A DNA stretch of 64,000 nucleotides, from assembly GCA_002205965.3 (NCBI GenBank), contig NADL03000120.1, forward strand, positions 186,001 through 250,000, in the 5' to 3' direction. The position numbers were made by a program, and so were the translations under genes. Below the pieces are notes generated by a model. The model ran no database searches and was not told the DNA's origin. It saw nothing but the letters and a program-made list of their open reading frames with translations. The stretch is from Kappaphycus alvarezii (Eukaryota > Rhodophyta > Florideophyceae > Gigartinales > Solieriaceae). Of the stretch, positions 31,257 to 42,228 are shown one piece after another; within the stretch, counting starts at the first letter, position 1, and each line of letters opens with the position of its first letter.

Positions 31257-33694
31257 GGTGCACAATTAAATTACAAGATGCAGGAAACACGACTGCGGTG
31301 CGTGATACGTGCCGCGGAATCTAGGTTGCGCGCTGTGGCTGCGTTGTTTGTGTAGTATCGTGAGATGCGTGACGGTGGGAATGGGAATGGCGAGCAACTT
31401 GTTTGACCGTTGGTACGCGATAGTACGAGATGGTGTGCTGGGGATCGGGCAGGATGATGACGGGGTTGAGGGCGGGGGTTAAGCAAGGGTGCGAATATAT
31501 TTATCGACGGCGATTGCGGCGGCGTCATGCGGCAGGTATGTGCAGGTGGTTCCGCGAGTTAGGGTTTCTGTAAGCCTTGGGGCGCTTACAGATTGGTTGG
31601 GGCACTTGGATTTGGTGCGGCTGGGCGGATTTTGGGCGGGGTGCGTTTGATACTCTGCCATGGGTACAGTGCAGCGAGAGGGTGTGGGTGAGGCGATTGG
31701 TCATTACGTCGCTGCTGTTGGAGTGGGCAGTGTCGTCGTACGTATGTGTTGGGCAGGCTGGGCGGGGACGGCGAGATGCATCGCTTGTTGCTCGCCGCGC
31801 ATCGCTTAGAGTGCTGCGCTTTACTGACGCGTCCTGCGTTGGCATCCTGTAGTTTTTCTTCACTCTGCTTTCGGGTGGGGGCTTGCTTTCTGTGCGGTGA
31901 GCGGTCGTTTCGTGTGGAACGTGCCGGTCAACTTGAGCGCTTTGCTGCTTTCGTGCAAAACTTGCACTCTACACCGTCCGTCAGAGCATGGCATGTCACT
32001 ACGAACGAAATCTCTCACCGGAGCCCACGGTAGCAGTTGAATACACCGTTGTCAGCGCGGCTTTGGTCCTCTGTTTCTTGCGAGAGTCACTCAAGCCGGG
32101 GATATACTGATGGGCTTGGGGTAGATGTGTCGGCTCGGTCGATGACGGTTGTGCTTGTCAGTGTTTTATTGAGGGGGGAGTTGATGAATCGGTTGCTGAT
32201 CAACGTTGTATGATACGCATCGACGCTACGCGGATAAAGGCTCACTACATCGAGGCCCTTCCCTTTGGCATTTCTATGCTCCCATCTGCTGAGATGAAAG
32301 ATCGTTTTAGAATTTAACCAACGGCCAAAGAAGAGAAGGATTGCGCAATGCCGGGATCACGCCAATAATGGCAGGGTGAGCGGGGTTCAGCAATGTTATA
32401 GCCTAAAAACGGTTATTATGTAACAGCGACAACCATCTGATCGTAAGCGTAAACGTTAAATGGGAGACATGGTTTTGTAAGGGCCAGATGCAAGGACAAC
32501 TCGCGATTGACCGGAAAAGGGGTGGATTGCCCATCAGGTGTCAACGCGCCAACGGCTGGCTCCCTGCTTTCGAAACTTTCAGAGCGGAGAGGTAACCTGT
32601 CTCGTAGATTGCTCTCTGGGCTGGGTAGTGAGACTTGGGTATCACAGGTTGGTGTGCGGGCCGACTCCCAAGGCGCATGCACACGGACAGCAGAGGAACG
32701 TGCGTGTGAGAAGCGTCAACAGTGATTGAGGCACAGCAAGCGACGAGACAGCGCGATGTGAATATCGTATATTTCAAGGGTAGCAAAACCTCTCGCTTTC
32801 GTCAACGGGTGAAGCGTGTTGGGAGGCTTTCATGCTCCGCGTTGTACATGCTTGGTGGTCTGCTTTTTGCTGTGGACGGGGCTCCACCCTTGCAATGGAA
32901 GAGGGACGCAAGGCGTAGTCCGCGATAAGTTACCGCGTGCTTGCCTCCAAAGGATGGTCGGAGGGTTTCGCTCGTGGCTGTCGTGGGACCTGTAGTACTA
33001 GCTAGACTAGAGCGGATCCAGATGAACGCCGGGGTATACTCGGGTTGTAAGTTTACCATGGACGGAACTCTGCAAACTTGCCCTCCTCTTTCGGGAGCCC
33101 AAGCAGCGTGTATACGAGTTCTCAAACAGCCGTAAAAGAATTGTGCTCAACAGGGTCACCCATCCATGCTCCTGTGCAATGCGTTTGGACCCCCCTTGGG
33201 ACGCATCACCGACTGCGAAGACAGGGAGTAAGGCTGCCGTTGATCTCTATAAACGGATTTGAACAAATTTTGCCTTTATTCGTGGTCAATGCTGAACTAC
33301 CCACTAACATCTTCGCCTCTTGCTGCAAGGTCGTTCCCGCATCGCCTGTAGCGTTGGAAAGACGGTCTGGCCTGGGAACTTTTGCCCCCTGCTGACATGT
33401 GTTGAGGAGAGCAAGTTTCACGAAACGTTGAAACCCAAACCTCGTCTCGCATCGTCCAACACGAGAGCGCACAACCCGTAGACGCTGCTTTACTCCAAAA
33501 TTTTCATCTTACAAACCGCCAATGCTACTTTCCATGTCCGCCTCCCGGTAGTAATCCAGTCTTGCGTGCGCAAAGCCGGTGCGTGACGTACCACCCGCTC
33601 CCAATCCACCCGCCAAACAGCAAATATCGCACTGTCTCATGCCCGATTCCCTCCGACTCCAACCATTGCGCCACAAGCGGGTCGCTCACCACCA
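31257..33694. other. Long spacer without a supported gene
   Basis: No frame here shows a motif. The longest (31525-31863 minus, 31746-32033 plus, 32802-33125 minus) overlap on opposite strands and look like GC-driven open frames. Contents noted: the CTGTAAGC dyad at 31568-31591 and a moderately AT-rich stretch at 32280-32460. Confidence 0.4.
31568..31591. promoter_or_regulatory. Inverted repeat CTGTAAGC-N8-GCTTACAG
   Basis: A perfect 8-bp dyad with an 8-bp spacer, about 310 bp upstream of the eS27 ATG. It has the same half-sites as 29775-29796. Confidence 0.55.
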
Positions 33695-34478
33695 CTACAC
33701 GTCAAGACCCAAAACGTGCAACACCTTGGAATCCGTCAAGTCGTCAACAACGACAAAACCATCGCGCTCCATCTCCCTCCTTCCAAAGCTGCCCGTCAAA
33801 ACACCGATCGACAAAGCACCCGCGTGCTTTGCGGCGGCCATGTCAGAAACAGCATCGCCAATATGAAACACGCGCTCCCCCCCGCCCCGCCCTCTTCATA
33901 GCAAGGAAGACGATATCCTTCCTCTCCAAACAATCACTCCCAAACGCCCCGGTAGTGAAAAACTCGGCCAGCCCCGCCGCCCTCAGCTTTGCCCACGCGC
34001 AACTCTCCAGATTACCCGTCGCTAACGCCATCGGCACACCTTGTTTCCGTAGCAACTCTAACAACTCTCTCACACCAGGCAGTACCAAGGCGCTCAAATC
34101 CGGCTCTACGTACTTTTCGATCAGACGGTCAGCTTCTTCAATGGCGTTTGACAAGCGCTCGTCAATGGTACCGGGCTCCAGGTTGTGGACGAGACACATG
34201 TCGCGTATTATGGCGCGGTCTGTGGCACCGGCGTGGGGCACGTCGTTGACCTTGGTTTTCACGCCGTATACCGCCTCAACGGCGTCTTCTATGGCTCGCT
34301 TGTGGGCCATGTTGCCGTTGGCACCCCGCGCCTCGAGAAGAGTGCCGTCAATGTCAAAGGTTACTAATAGAGGCGCGGTCATTGTGCATAGGGCGCGGAG
34401 GGATTTTGATGCAGGGCGCGCGGAGGTGGAGAGGCGCGTTATGGAGGGCAGGAATGCGGTGAGTTGACGCAGCCGCAT
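33695..34478 (-). CDS. HAD-superfamily phosphatase (phosphoglycolate-phosphatase-like), frameshift at G-run
   Basis: The ATG at 34478 is followed by a ~32-residue Arg/Ser/Leu-rich leader, likely an organelle-targeting peptide. Motif I is TFDIDGTLL (residues 40-48). A helical cap, ALATGN (motif II region) and a Lys in ERKDIVFLAMKRA follow. The frame then breaks in a G-rich run near 33885; the next frame gives ERVFHIGDAVSDMAAAKHAG (motif IV), IGVLTGSFG and VVVDDLTDSKVLHVLG, stopping at 33695. All four HAD motifs are present across the break. Together with the G-run this suggests a sequencing indel in a working gene. The substrate is unknown; phosphoglycolate phosphatase is a family analogy. Confidence 0.87.
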
Positions 34479-35148
34479 TTAGTTTGAGTGCGGTTTTCGG
34501 TGGGGCATACGGGAGAATGGGAAAGTTTTATGGTGGGTTTATGCACGTGCGTACGTGGTGATGAGTGGCGATGACTGCTTGCCGTGAAGGTGGGATTTGG
34601 AGACGGAGTATCTCGAGTTGACGTGAATGTCTGTGTGATAATCTGTTGGTCAGGGGGTAAGTGAAACAGTGGGATTAAACCTGGTCACCATGAACGAGCT
34701 CAGGTGGTACGTTAGAGCCGTGGGTCTCTACGGATGAGGTCCAGGTGAGTGGCAAGCCGGGATGGGGAATGAGTCGGCGATTTGTGCGTTGGTAAAGTGC
34801 ACTGTAATGAGTTTGTTCACAACGCTGTGCAAAGTCGCCTCTCAGATCGCATCAATCGTCAGCAATTCAATGGCTGTTGTCAACATTCCCATTTAGCCCC
34901 AAACTGGTGGCTGCTGTTCTCCATTGGAAATCCCCCAACACTGAGACCCGACATGCGTCCTGACCATCCTTCTCTGCATTGATTTACTTTTGTAGAGCTG
35001 GAAAGAGACGGTAGCTGATTCCTAACTGACATTCACCTCAGATACCATTGGCTCTGCAAACCCTTTGACCCGACTCGAGAGCGCCTCACGGGCATTCACT
35101 GTCACCTACGCACCACCCCGTCTCTGCAGCGCCAACCCCTCGACAAGT
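34479..35148. promoter_or_regulatory. Intergenic spacer before Rieske gene
   Basis: A 670-bp divergent spacer between the HAD gene and the Rieske oxygenase. No gene or clear TATA element is seen. Confidence 0.35.
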
Positions 35149-36732
35149 ATGTCTCAATTTGCCTTCCTGCCCTCCATCCCGGTGCTCCGGCCCTCTCCCA
35201 CACACCTGCACACAACCGTCCACACCAAACACACCCCGTGCCGTCATTACCGCGCTCCGTCACCATGCCTCCCCATCTCAATGACCACCGCCTCCCCACA
35301 GCCAACCACTACCACCCACCCACTCCCCACCCCCCCGTTCACCTGGACCGATCAATGGTACCCCGTAGCCTGGACCGACGACATTCCACACCTAAAACCC
35401 GTACCCATAACTCTCTTCCAACGTCATTTCGTCCTATTCCGCGACCCGGTCACCTCCCTCTACGTCGTCATGGACGACACCTGCCCACATCGCGCAGCCC
35501 CTCTTTCCGAAGGCCGTCTTTTCGTCCGCGACTCAGAAAACACCCCCGCCCAAACCATCCTCGAATGCGGATACCACGGGTGGCGATTCGACTGCACCGG
35601 CCGTTGCGTCGATATCCCAGTGGTACAACTTACAAAACGGATTCCAGCAGCAGCGGATGTGGGGGGAGTATATGCGACGGCGGTGTCGAAACAAGGGCTG
35701 GTGTTTATGTTTTGGGGTGACCGGGCAAAGTCGAATGATGTGCGGTTGCCGGTGCCGGATGAACTGGAGGTGGAGAATGGGGGGTTGTTGTTTTATCGAA
35801 ACTCGAGGAGGCGGTTTCCGATTTCGATGCCGGTGATTATGGAGAATGTGGCGGACCCTGCTCATGTGCCTTGGTCGCATCATGGGTCTGGACAGGGGAA
35901 TCGGAATAAAGTGGAGAGGGGTGGTGGGGGAAAGGTGGAGGAGGAGCGTACGGCGGAGGGGTATATGAGGGTGACGTTTCGACGGTCGAAGAAGAGTGAG
36001 GTGGGGGTGGTGAATGAGGTGATTATGCCGACGCATGTGCGGTATCCTATTGGGATTGGGAAAGTGGAGTCGTGGTTGTTGACTTGGGTGGTGCCGGTGA
36101 GTCATGATGAGTGTGTGATGTTTAGTGGGCATGCGTTGAAGGGTCCGAGGTTGATGAGATGGATGATTGGGGTGAAACCGAGGTGGTGGGAACATATGAC
36201 GGCGAATTTAATCTTGGATGGAGACTCGGTGCTGTTGCAGGGACAGGAGAATCGGTTGCAAGGGGTGAAAAGGGATGGGTGGGGGGGCGGGTGGAGGCAG
36301 TTGTACACGCTGGGGTCAGGGAGTTGGGATGTGATGGTGGAAAGGCTGAGACGGTTCTTTGAGATGTATGGAGATAGCATGCCGTTTTTGGGGGAAATGG
36401 AGGGGCATCGGGTGTTGAAGAGGGAATTTATAAATGATCGGTACGAAATGCATACCAAGGACTGCGGATGTTGTGCACCGGCGTTGAGGAATATTAAGAT
36501 TGGACTTGTTGTGGCGTTGGTGGTTGGCGGTTTGTGTGGGATGGGGATGGTGTTTGGGGGAGTGTTGATTGCTGGGTTGGAAAGGACGGTAGATAAGAAA
36601 GCTGTTTGGAGAGTTGTTGGGAGTAGTGCGGTGGTTTGTGTGGTGGCGTTGTGGGTGGCGTGGGTGTTGAACGGGTGGAAGAAGAAGTTGACGTATACGA
36701 CGGTGGCGTACGACCTGGCACATGCGGACTAG
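35149..36732 (+). CDS. PaO/TIC55/PTC52-type Rieske oxygenase, plastid membrane
   Basis: The ATG at 35149 gives 527 residues (the frame is open from 35065 via a TTG). The N-terminal ~60 residues (Pro/Ser/Thr/His-rich) look like a plastid transit peptide. The [2Fe-2S] Rieske ligands are CPHRAAPL and CGYHGW. The mononuclear iron site NVADPAHVPWSHHG fits the D/N-x2-H-x4-H pattern. The C-terminal redox motif DCGCC (C-x2-C) and two hydrophobic helices (IGLVVALVVGGLCGMGMVFG region; VVGSSAVVCVVALWVAWVL) complete the family layout. Relatives include pheophorbide a oxygenase, TIC55 and PTC52, which act on chlorophyll-derived tetrapyrroles or in envelope redox reactions. The exact substrate cannot be set from sequence. 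Intact, single exon. Confidence 0.95.
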   Translation: MSQFAFLPSIPVLRPSPTHLHTTVHTKHTPCRHYRAPSPCLPISMTTASPQPTTTTHPLPTPPFTWTDQWYPVAWTDDIPHLKPVPITLFQRHFVLFRDPVTSLYVVMDDTCPHRAAPLSEGRLFVRDSENTPAQTILECGYHGWRFDCTGRCVDIPVVQLTKRIPAAADVGGVYATAVSKQGLVFMFWGDRAKSNDVRLPVPDELEVENGGLLFYRNSRRRFPISMPVIMENVADPAHVPWSHHGSGQGNRNKVERGGGGKVEEERTAEGYMRVTFRRSKKSEVGVVNEVIMPTHVRYPIGIGKVESWLLTWVVPVSHDECVMFSGHALKGPRLMRWMIGVKPRWWEHMTANLILDGDSVLLQGQENRLQGVKRDGWGGGWRQLYTLGSGSWDVMVERLRRFFEMYGDSMPFLGEMEGHRVLKREFINDRYEMHTKDCGCCAPALRNIKIGLVVALVVGGLCGMGMVFGGVLIAGLERTVDKKAVWRVVGSSAVVCVVALWVAWVLNGWKKKLTYTTVAYDLAHAD

Positions 36733-37436
36733 ATTGTCACCTACTTGATAGTTGTGGATGATGGGGTGATTGATGAGTCGATTGTTTTGAGAAGGGGGGC
36801 TGGTTGCTGGGTGTGGGGAGGATGATGTGACGATTTGCAGGTGGGGTGCGAATCTGACCATTGTCGGCGGTTGGTAGCGGAGGGCATTTGCTTGAAATGA
36901 ATTGTTGAGCTGTTTTGTGATTTGACAAATGTATACAATGATGATATTCGAGACAGAAAAGACCATCGCCGCATGCATGGCGCATGTATAATGTCAAAGC
37001 GTGATGAGATGAGGTCAATACGGCATTGTAAATTATCCGTCCATTGTCCACCGACCGGTGAAAAGTGTAAAAGTCCTACGAGCGGTGGGTAGAAAAGCAA
37101 AACGGGCAGCTGCCATGACCAACATCCCTAGGCTAGGCCAGCAATTGTATTCCTACGCCACCGCAATACAAACGTCGTTTGATCCGTCGACTTTTCTATA
37201 TAAAATACAGCACACAAAATCCTTGTCTGCTTTCCTCATCAAAACCCATCCTGAATGGGACGACTGATGACATCATCAACAATAAAAAATAAAAATCCAA
37301 TTTTTTTTAAAAAAGAAAAACTCTTATTAAACCACCCGCGACGACCGCCCACCCCACACAACTCTTCCCCGCCCGGATCGTAATCTCCCTCCCACCCCAC
37401 CCACCAACCAACCAACCCAACCCAACCCAACCCACA
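36733..37436. promoter_or_regulatory. Promoter region of the triose-phosphate translocator
   Basis: The spacer includes TATATAAAA at 37197-37205, about 230 bp upstream of the ATG at 37437. Before the start there is a T8/A6 tract (37300-37319) and a (CAAC/CCAAC)n run (37390-37432). No ORF is supported. Confidence 0.5.
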
Positions 37437-38622
37437 ATGACCCTCCCAACCTTCGTCACCCCCTTCTCCACCATCCCCCAACCCCTCCTCCGTCGCCACC
37501 ACCTTCCGCCCTCCACTCCCCCACATCCCCATCTCCAAAACCCCCCCCCGCATTCACCTCCTCCCCTCCCCACATGTCCATCACACCCGCACACGCACAC
37601 GCACACGCACATCCCCCTCCATGGTCGCCGAGGATGCAGGCGCCCCGCGTGCACCGCCGCCTGTCGCACCCTTGGCTTCCGCAGTCACCGGAGAATCGGC
37701 TTCAAAGGCTACCATTGCTTTCTTGTTCGGCCTGTGGTATGTCTTTAATATCATTTTTAATATTCTTAACAAACGCGTGCTGAATGCTTGGTCCAACCCG
37801 TGGATTCTCAGTACCGTGCAGCTGGGAGTTGGGAGTGTCATGGTGTTGATTCAATGGGCGCTCAAGTTGCAACGGAGGCCGAATGTGTCGCCCAAGTTGA
37901 TCAAGGCGTTGTTTTTGCCAACCCTGTCTCATCTGGTGGGGCATGTTAGTACCTGTATCTCGTTTTCGTATGTGGCCGTTAGCTTTTCGCATATTGTCAA
38001 GGCGTGTGAGCCGGCCTTTGGTGCTGTAGGGAGTGCGTTGGTGTTGGGGGAGGTGTATTCGCCGGGCGTGTATGCTACTTTGTTACCGATTATTGCCGGT
38101 GTGGCCCTGTCGGCTGTCACGCAGATTCAGTTTTCGTGGCCCGGCTTTTTGTTTGCTATGTTGTCGAATGTGGCGTTTGCAAGTAGGAATATTTTCTCAA
38201 AGTTGACAATGGGCGATTTTAAGAAGGATGAGACTTTGACACCGCAGAATATTTATGGTATCATGTCGGTCATGGCGTTGATTATTGAGCTGCCGTTTGC
38301 TTTGGCCGTCGAGGGATTGCCTAGATTGCCGAGTCAGCAGGTGGGGTATTTGTTGGGATGGTCTGGCGTGTTTTACACGCTGTACAACACGGTGTCGTTT
38401 ATGGCGTTGGGAAAGACGGGAGTGGTAACGCATGCCGTGGGCAACATTCTCAAGAGAGCGTCAGTGATCGTCGTGAGCATTCTGGTATTCCGAACCCCGG
38501 TCAAGTTGCTGAACGGAGTGGGAATGGGTGTCGCGTTGGTCGGGACTTGCTTGTACTCGTTGGTCAAGCAACGCTTTTTGGCTAAGAAAAAGGCAGAGGC
38601 GGCGTCCGGGAAGACGGCATGA
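37437..38622 (+). CDS. TPT: Plastid triose-phosphate/phosphate translocator
   Basis: The main frame is open from 37441 with ATG 37621 (333 residues). The ATG at 37437 in another frame begins a typical transit peptide (MTLPTFVTPFSTIPQPLLRR), which would join across the C9 run near 37540 to ...SPSMVAEDAGAPRA, the expected cleavage zone. The body has LWYVFNIIFNILNKRVLN, SHIVKACEPAFGAV, GYLLGWSGVFYTLYNTVSF and GNILKRASVIVVSI. The His/Lys of SHIVK and the Lys-Arg of NILKR are the phosphate-binding residues of the pPT family. Eight or more membrane segments fit the DMT/TPT fold. It exports triose phosphates or 3-PGA in exchange for phosphate across the inner plastid envelope. The intact body argues that the frame break is a C-run error or that the transit peptide starts elsewhere. 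Confidence 0.95.
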
Positions 38623-39723
38623 GGCTTGCAATGTGATTTGTAATATTTCTACGCAGTCTGATTCTGTAGCTAATGTGTGATTGACAGGTGAGATGCGAAC
38701 GGGGCAACCGGTCCGCGAATAAATGCCTCACGTTTTGACTGATGTGTCGACTTTATGGCAGCGTTTGCGCGCCTCACCGTTGCGATAGATTCATTCCTCG
38801 GCGTGAGAAGCTCTACGGTACTGGAGAGACCAGGTGGCATGCAACGAGGCTTGAGCAACGCCTGCCAGCATGGCGCCAGGTTACATGCGGGACGTACTGT
38901 GTTCCGCGCCAATGACTCGGTAACGAGCATGGATGGCGTCGTGTGGCTGAATGGTGTCGAAACGAGTTTTCAGAACGAGGTTGTGAGGCGTGCGAAGAAC
39001 TGTTGCGGACGGGGAGGAGCAGACGACGGCGGCGTACAAATTCTCGCTGCCGGATGTTGGAGGCGTATTGGTACACATCGCGCTACACCAATCACAGTAG
39101 ATTTTGGGCATGGGGGATTGTCTGGGGCGTGTCCCTCGAGACCCGAATAAAGGCAGACAGATTCAAAATGTTACTGTACTCTATTGCGTTAGATACGGTA
39201 CAGCGTCCAATACAGTGCAGTACAGTACTTTGCTGTATAGTATATACATGTACGCACATGTACTGTACCATTTGTGTTTTTCAACGCTGTATGAAATGGC
39301 TGGCGCCTTGCACAGTCCGAAATGAAAAATTAAAGTCTGAACAGGATGACTCAACTCCGCATGTTGCAAGGCACAACTTAACGGCGATTTCAGAGAGTCG
39401 AAAGCTAGCGGAATAAAGTTCCAAAGTAGTACAATTGCACAGGCAGATGTGGGCAACTGGTGACCAGATGGATATGCACGTAAACCAAAAATATAAACAA
39501 GTGATTTGAAAGGTTATAGACTGGCACAGGAACAATTTCTTGCACCGAAGCTGGAGCCTATGTGAAGGGTTGGTAAGAGGTGCCACGGGGATTGCCATGA
39601 GAAAGCATGATGCCTCTTCGAAAAGCCGAGATGGCAACTGATGCCCCTGTGAAGAGAAAAGACGATAAAGACTGCATCGAGAATAGTGATGGCCAGCACT
39701 TTTCTGAAAATTTGTACGTACTG
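38623..39723. other. Spacer with GTAC cluster and retrotransposon scrap
   Basis: No gene is supported. A dense TACTG/GTAC cluster lies at 39171-39271. On the minus strand, about 39430-39390 encodes WNFIPLAFDSLKSP, almost identical to WKFVPLAFDSLGSP near the C-terminus of the retrotransposon at 15780-18763, so a small tail fragment of that family lies beside the piggyBac insertion. Confidence 0.5.
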
Positions 39724-39727
39724 GTAA

Positions 39728-39800
39728 CCCCATGCCCGTAAGGTGACGTTTTTTCGTAATCCTAGGAAAAGGTGTCCTAGGGTGAAAAAGACTCACAAAT
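39728..39800 (+). repeat. piggyBac left terminal inverted repeat, outer part
   Basis: Matches the inverse of 45050-45124 over CCCCATGCCCG, AAGGTGA(C/T)GTTTTTTCGT, CCTAGGGTGAA and ACTCACAAAT with few differences. It is interrupted at 39801 by the pogo insertion. Confidence 0.92.
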
Positions 39801-40238
39801 CACAGTGTTTCCCGGTTAAATTCATACCGCTCAAGCGCATTTCCCACATAACATGCATGCAAAATGGGTCCACCGACCCCCAATTCTTCGAAATTGGGCC
39901 ATATATGAAACATTCTTGTTTTCCCGCATACCGTGCCTACCTTAAAAATTCGTGAACTTATTTTTTACTTATTTTCTTGAAACATCAGTATGCATGTGGA
40001 TGCATACGGGTAATGACGAAAATACCCCTCTGATGCAGGCAACCGTTACATCGTTCCTACCTTTTGGATCATCTAGGAGCAAGCGATGGCCGTTTACGCT
40101 GTGATTGGGGTAGGAGCCGACAGAAGGATCCAAAAGGGACTCAATATCTGCAATAATAAGATCAAACAGTAGTATTCTGCAGAAGCTGGCACATTCACCT
40201 TCCGATTGCAAGCTTCACTCGTTCCATCGGGCACTGCA

Positions 40239-41836
40239 ATGCTCACAGAAAAACAAAGGTCTTTAATCTATGCAGAGTACTCGCGCCGCATAGCAGACGG
40301 GGAGTGCCACGACCAGAGGGTGATAGCAAAGTGGGCACATGAAAAGTTCTCATTACCTAAACCCCTAATCAGTCCACAATTTCCCGCATTCTCAAAACGT
40401 TTAAGGAAAAAAGACTAACAAACCGACTCGGAGTAAACAAGCGGGATAGGACTGGCGGCAACCACGCTCTCGAGCAGGCGCTTTATGGGTGGGTGTGCAA
40501 TCGGTACAGTCGACTTATATGCCTCTCAGGCGCAATGATTCAACAGAAAGCTCACAAGCTGAAAGACCTCGCAAACAGTAAGCTCCCGGACGACCAAAAA
40601 ACTTGATTTCACTTACGGAACCGGTTCGGTATCTTGGTTTCAGAAAAGCTGGCGCTTAAAGTGCCGGAAGACAAGAGGGGAGGTCGGAGATGCCAACGTA
40701 GAGGGGGCTGCAACGGTGTTAAAGGCTTTGAGGGAAACGCTTCAGTTGTATCAGGTTGATGATATTTGGAATGTCAATAAGTTTGGCTTATTTTACAATA
40801 TGCCGCCGGATACAACAATTTCAGAACAGTAACTTCAAGGGCACAAAAAAGAAAAGGCCCCGGTTGACGGGCTTGGCGTGCTGCAACGCGGATGGTAGTC
40901 GGAAGTACCCCCTAATGATAATCGGGGAGGCTCGCCGCCCGAGGTGCTTCAAGAAAAAGAGTGGGCAGGAACTGAGATTTGACTACCATCACAACACTAA
41001 TGCTTGGATGAATTCTGTTTTATTCTTTGAGTGGCTTGGAAGATTCGACAATTTTGTGAAGAAAAAAGTTTGCGAAAAGTTTTGCTACTCATTGAAAACT
41101 GTTCGGCGCATGGAACGATGGAGACAATTCCAAAGTTGTCGTGCGTTTGCGTAGAATTTTTGCCTCCAAACACGACCTCGAAACTGAAACCTTGTGATGC
41201 AGGTATTATTAAGGCTTTAAAGTCTGGATTTCGGAGGCTACAGATGGATCGCGTTTTGGATCTGATGGATGTAGATGTTACTAAGCTTTACAAGCTTGAT
41301 CAACTAACCGCTATGACATGGTTGAAATTTTTATGGGCCAATATGTCCCCAACAGTCATCGCGAACTGTTGGAGACACACGGGTTTACTGCGTCTTGATT
41401 CTTCCGCAGTAATGTCAGTTTCTAATTTTTGTTGACACTAGAGACGAAAGTGCCGTGCAGTCAGCTATTACTTCAGCCGTTCGCCAGGAGAATCGTATGT
41501 CTATCAGTGAGTTTTTGAATCCGGTGGGTGAGGATGATGCTTTTGAAATGGTCGGTGATAGCGATTTAGTTGATGGCTTCGTGGCTGCTGTTATTCGTAG
41601 GGTTGAAATTTCTGTCTGAGATGGAGAGGAGGAGCCCGATTCAGTTTTACCCGGTTTGAATGAGCAGAAGAAGGCAGTCGCAATGAGTCGCAATGACTAA
41701 GGTTATTGCTACATCTTTTATGTCGGAGGATAGGGATTTGGTGCGGGGCCTTCGTCGTTTGCAAGATGCCCTTAGAAAGAAAATGCAGGAGGCACAGACT
41801 CAGAGCCGTATTGATACTTTTTTGGCCGAAATCTGA
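40239..41836 (+). pseudogene. pogo-type transposase, multiply broken
   Basis: Starts at the ATG at 40239 with a psq/CENP-B helix-turn-helix (LTEKQRSLIYAEYSRRI, VIAKWAHEKFSLPK), then HALEQALYGWVCNRYSR of the CENP-B DNA-binding domain in shifted frames. The DDE part reads NVNKFGLFYNMPP where active relatives have N-A-D-E-T-G-L, so the first catalytic Asp and its Glu neighbour are replaced. LLIENCSAHG has Glu for the usual Asp; LPPNTTSKLKPCDAG keeps the third acidic residue. Several stops and frame changes occur, and a 10-bp tandem duplication at 41676-41695 breaks the C-terminal frame, which otherwise continues to ...QSRIDTFLAEI and a stop at 41834. It is not functional. Confidence 0.87.
41676..41695 (+). 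repeat. 10-bp perfect tandem duplication in pogo ORF
   Basis: AGTCGCAATG occurs twice head to tail. Removing one copy rejoins KKAVAM to TKVIATSFMSED in one frame. Confidence 0.93.
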
Positions 41837-41979
41837 ACACTGATCCCAGTAGCTGTTAGTACTGTAAAGGCTGTGCCTTTTTTGCTGCCTGATAGTCTTC
41901 TCGCTTAAGTACATTTCCCGCTTAAGTTGCATATCGCATCGGTCCACGGATCGCATGAAATTAAGCGGGAAACACTGTA

Positions 41980-42110
41980 GATCTTATCACCTCGCTTGGT
42001 GATCCAATCACCATTTTACTGGAGATTTCACCATGTGAGGTAGCCAATCACGCTAAAAGTAGACGATCACCTCCATGAGCGGTGATTTAGGTGTTTCAAA
42101 TCACCAAGAG
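41980..42110 (+). repeat. piggyBac left terminal inverted repeat, inner part
   Basis: Continues the left repeat after the pogo copy. GCTTGGTGATCCAATCACC and ATTTTACTGGAGATTTCACC match the inverse of 44980-45030. ATCACC/GGTGAT half-sites recur at least seven times here. Confidence 0.92.
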
Positions 42111-42228
42111 TACCCGTACACTGCCGTAGACTCACCTCAAGGTCAACATATCACCTTCCAAAAAACATCTCGTTTTGCTCTCACCCACCATAGGCCAGGC
42201 TTAAATCGCCGTTTTTCTCTCCACAACC

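Larger units (their letters stand above)
39803..41977 (+). mobile_element. pogo/Tigger-like transposon nested in the piggyBac left repeat
   Basis: The ends read CAGTGTTTCCCG(G/C)TTAA inward from 39803 and from 41977, followed by TTCAT on both sides. The flanking dinucleotides are CA (39801-39802) and TA (41978-41979), a TA duplication with one change. Further TTTCCCGCTTAA-type boxes occur subterminally on the right (near 41905-41925). Length 2,175 bp. It encodes a broken CENP-B-type transposase. Confidence 0.9.

Noticed and set aside
35533-36195. 220-codon minus-strand frame opposite the Rieske gene
   Set aside because: His/Pro/Arg-rich shadow without a motif; the plus strand carries the full Rieske protein.
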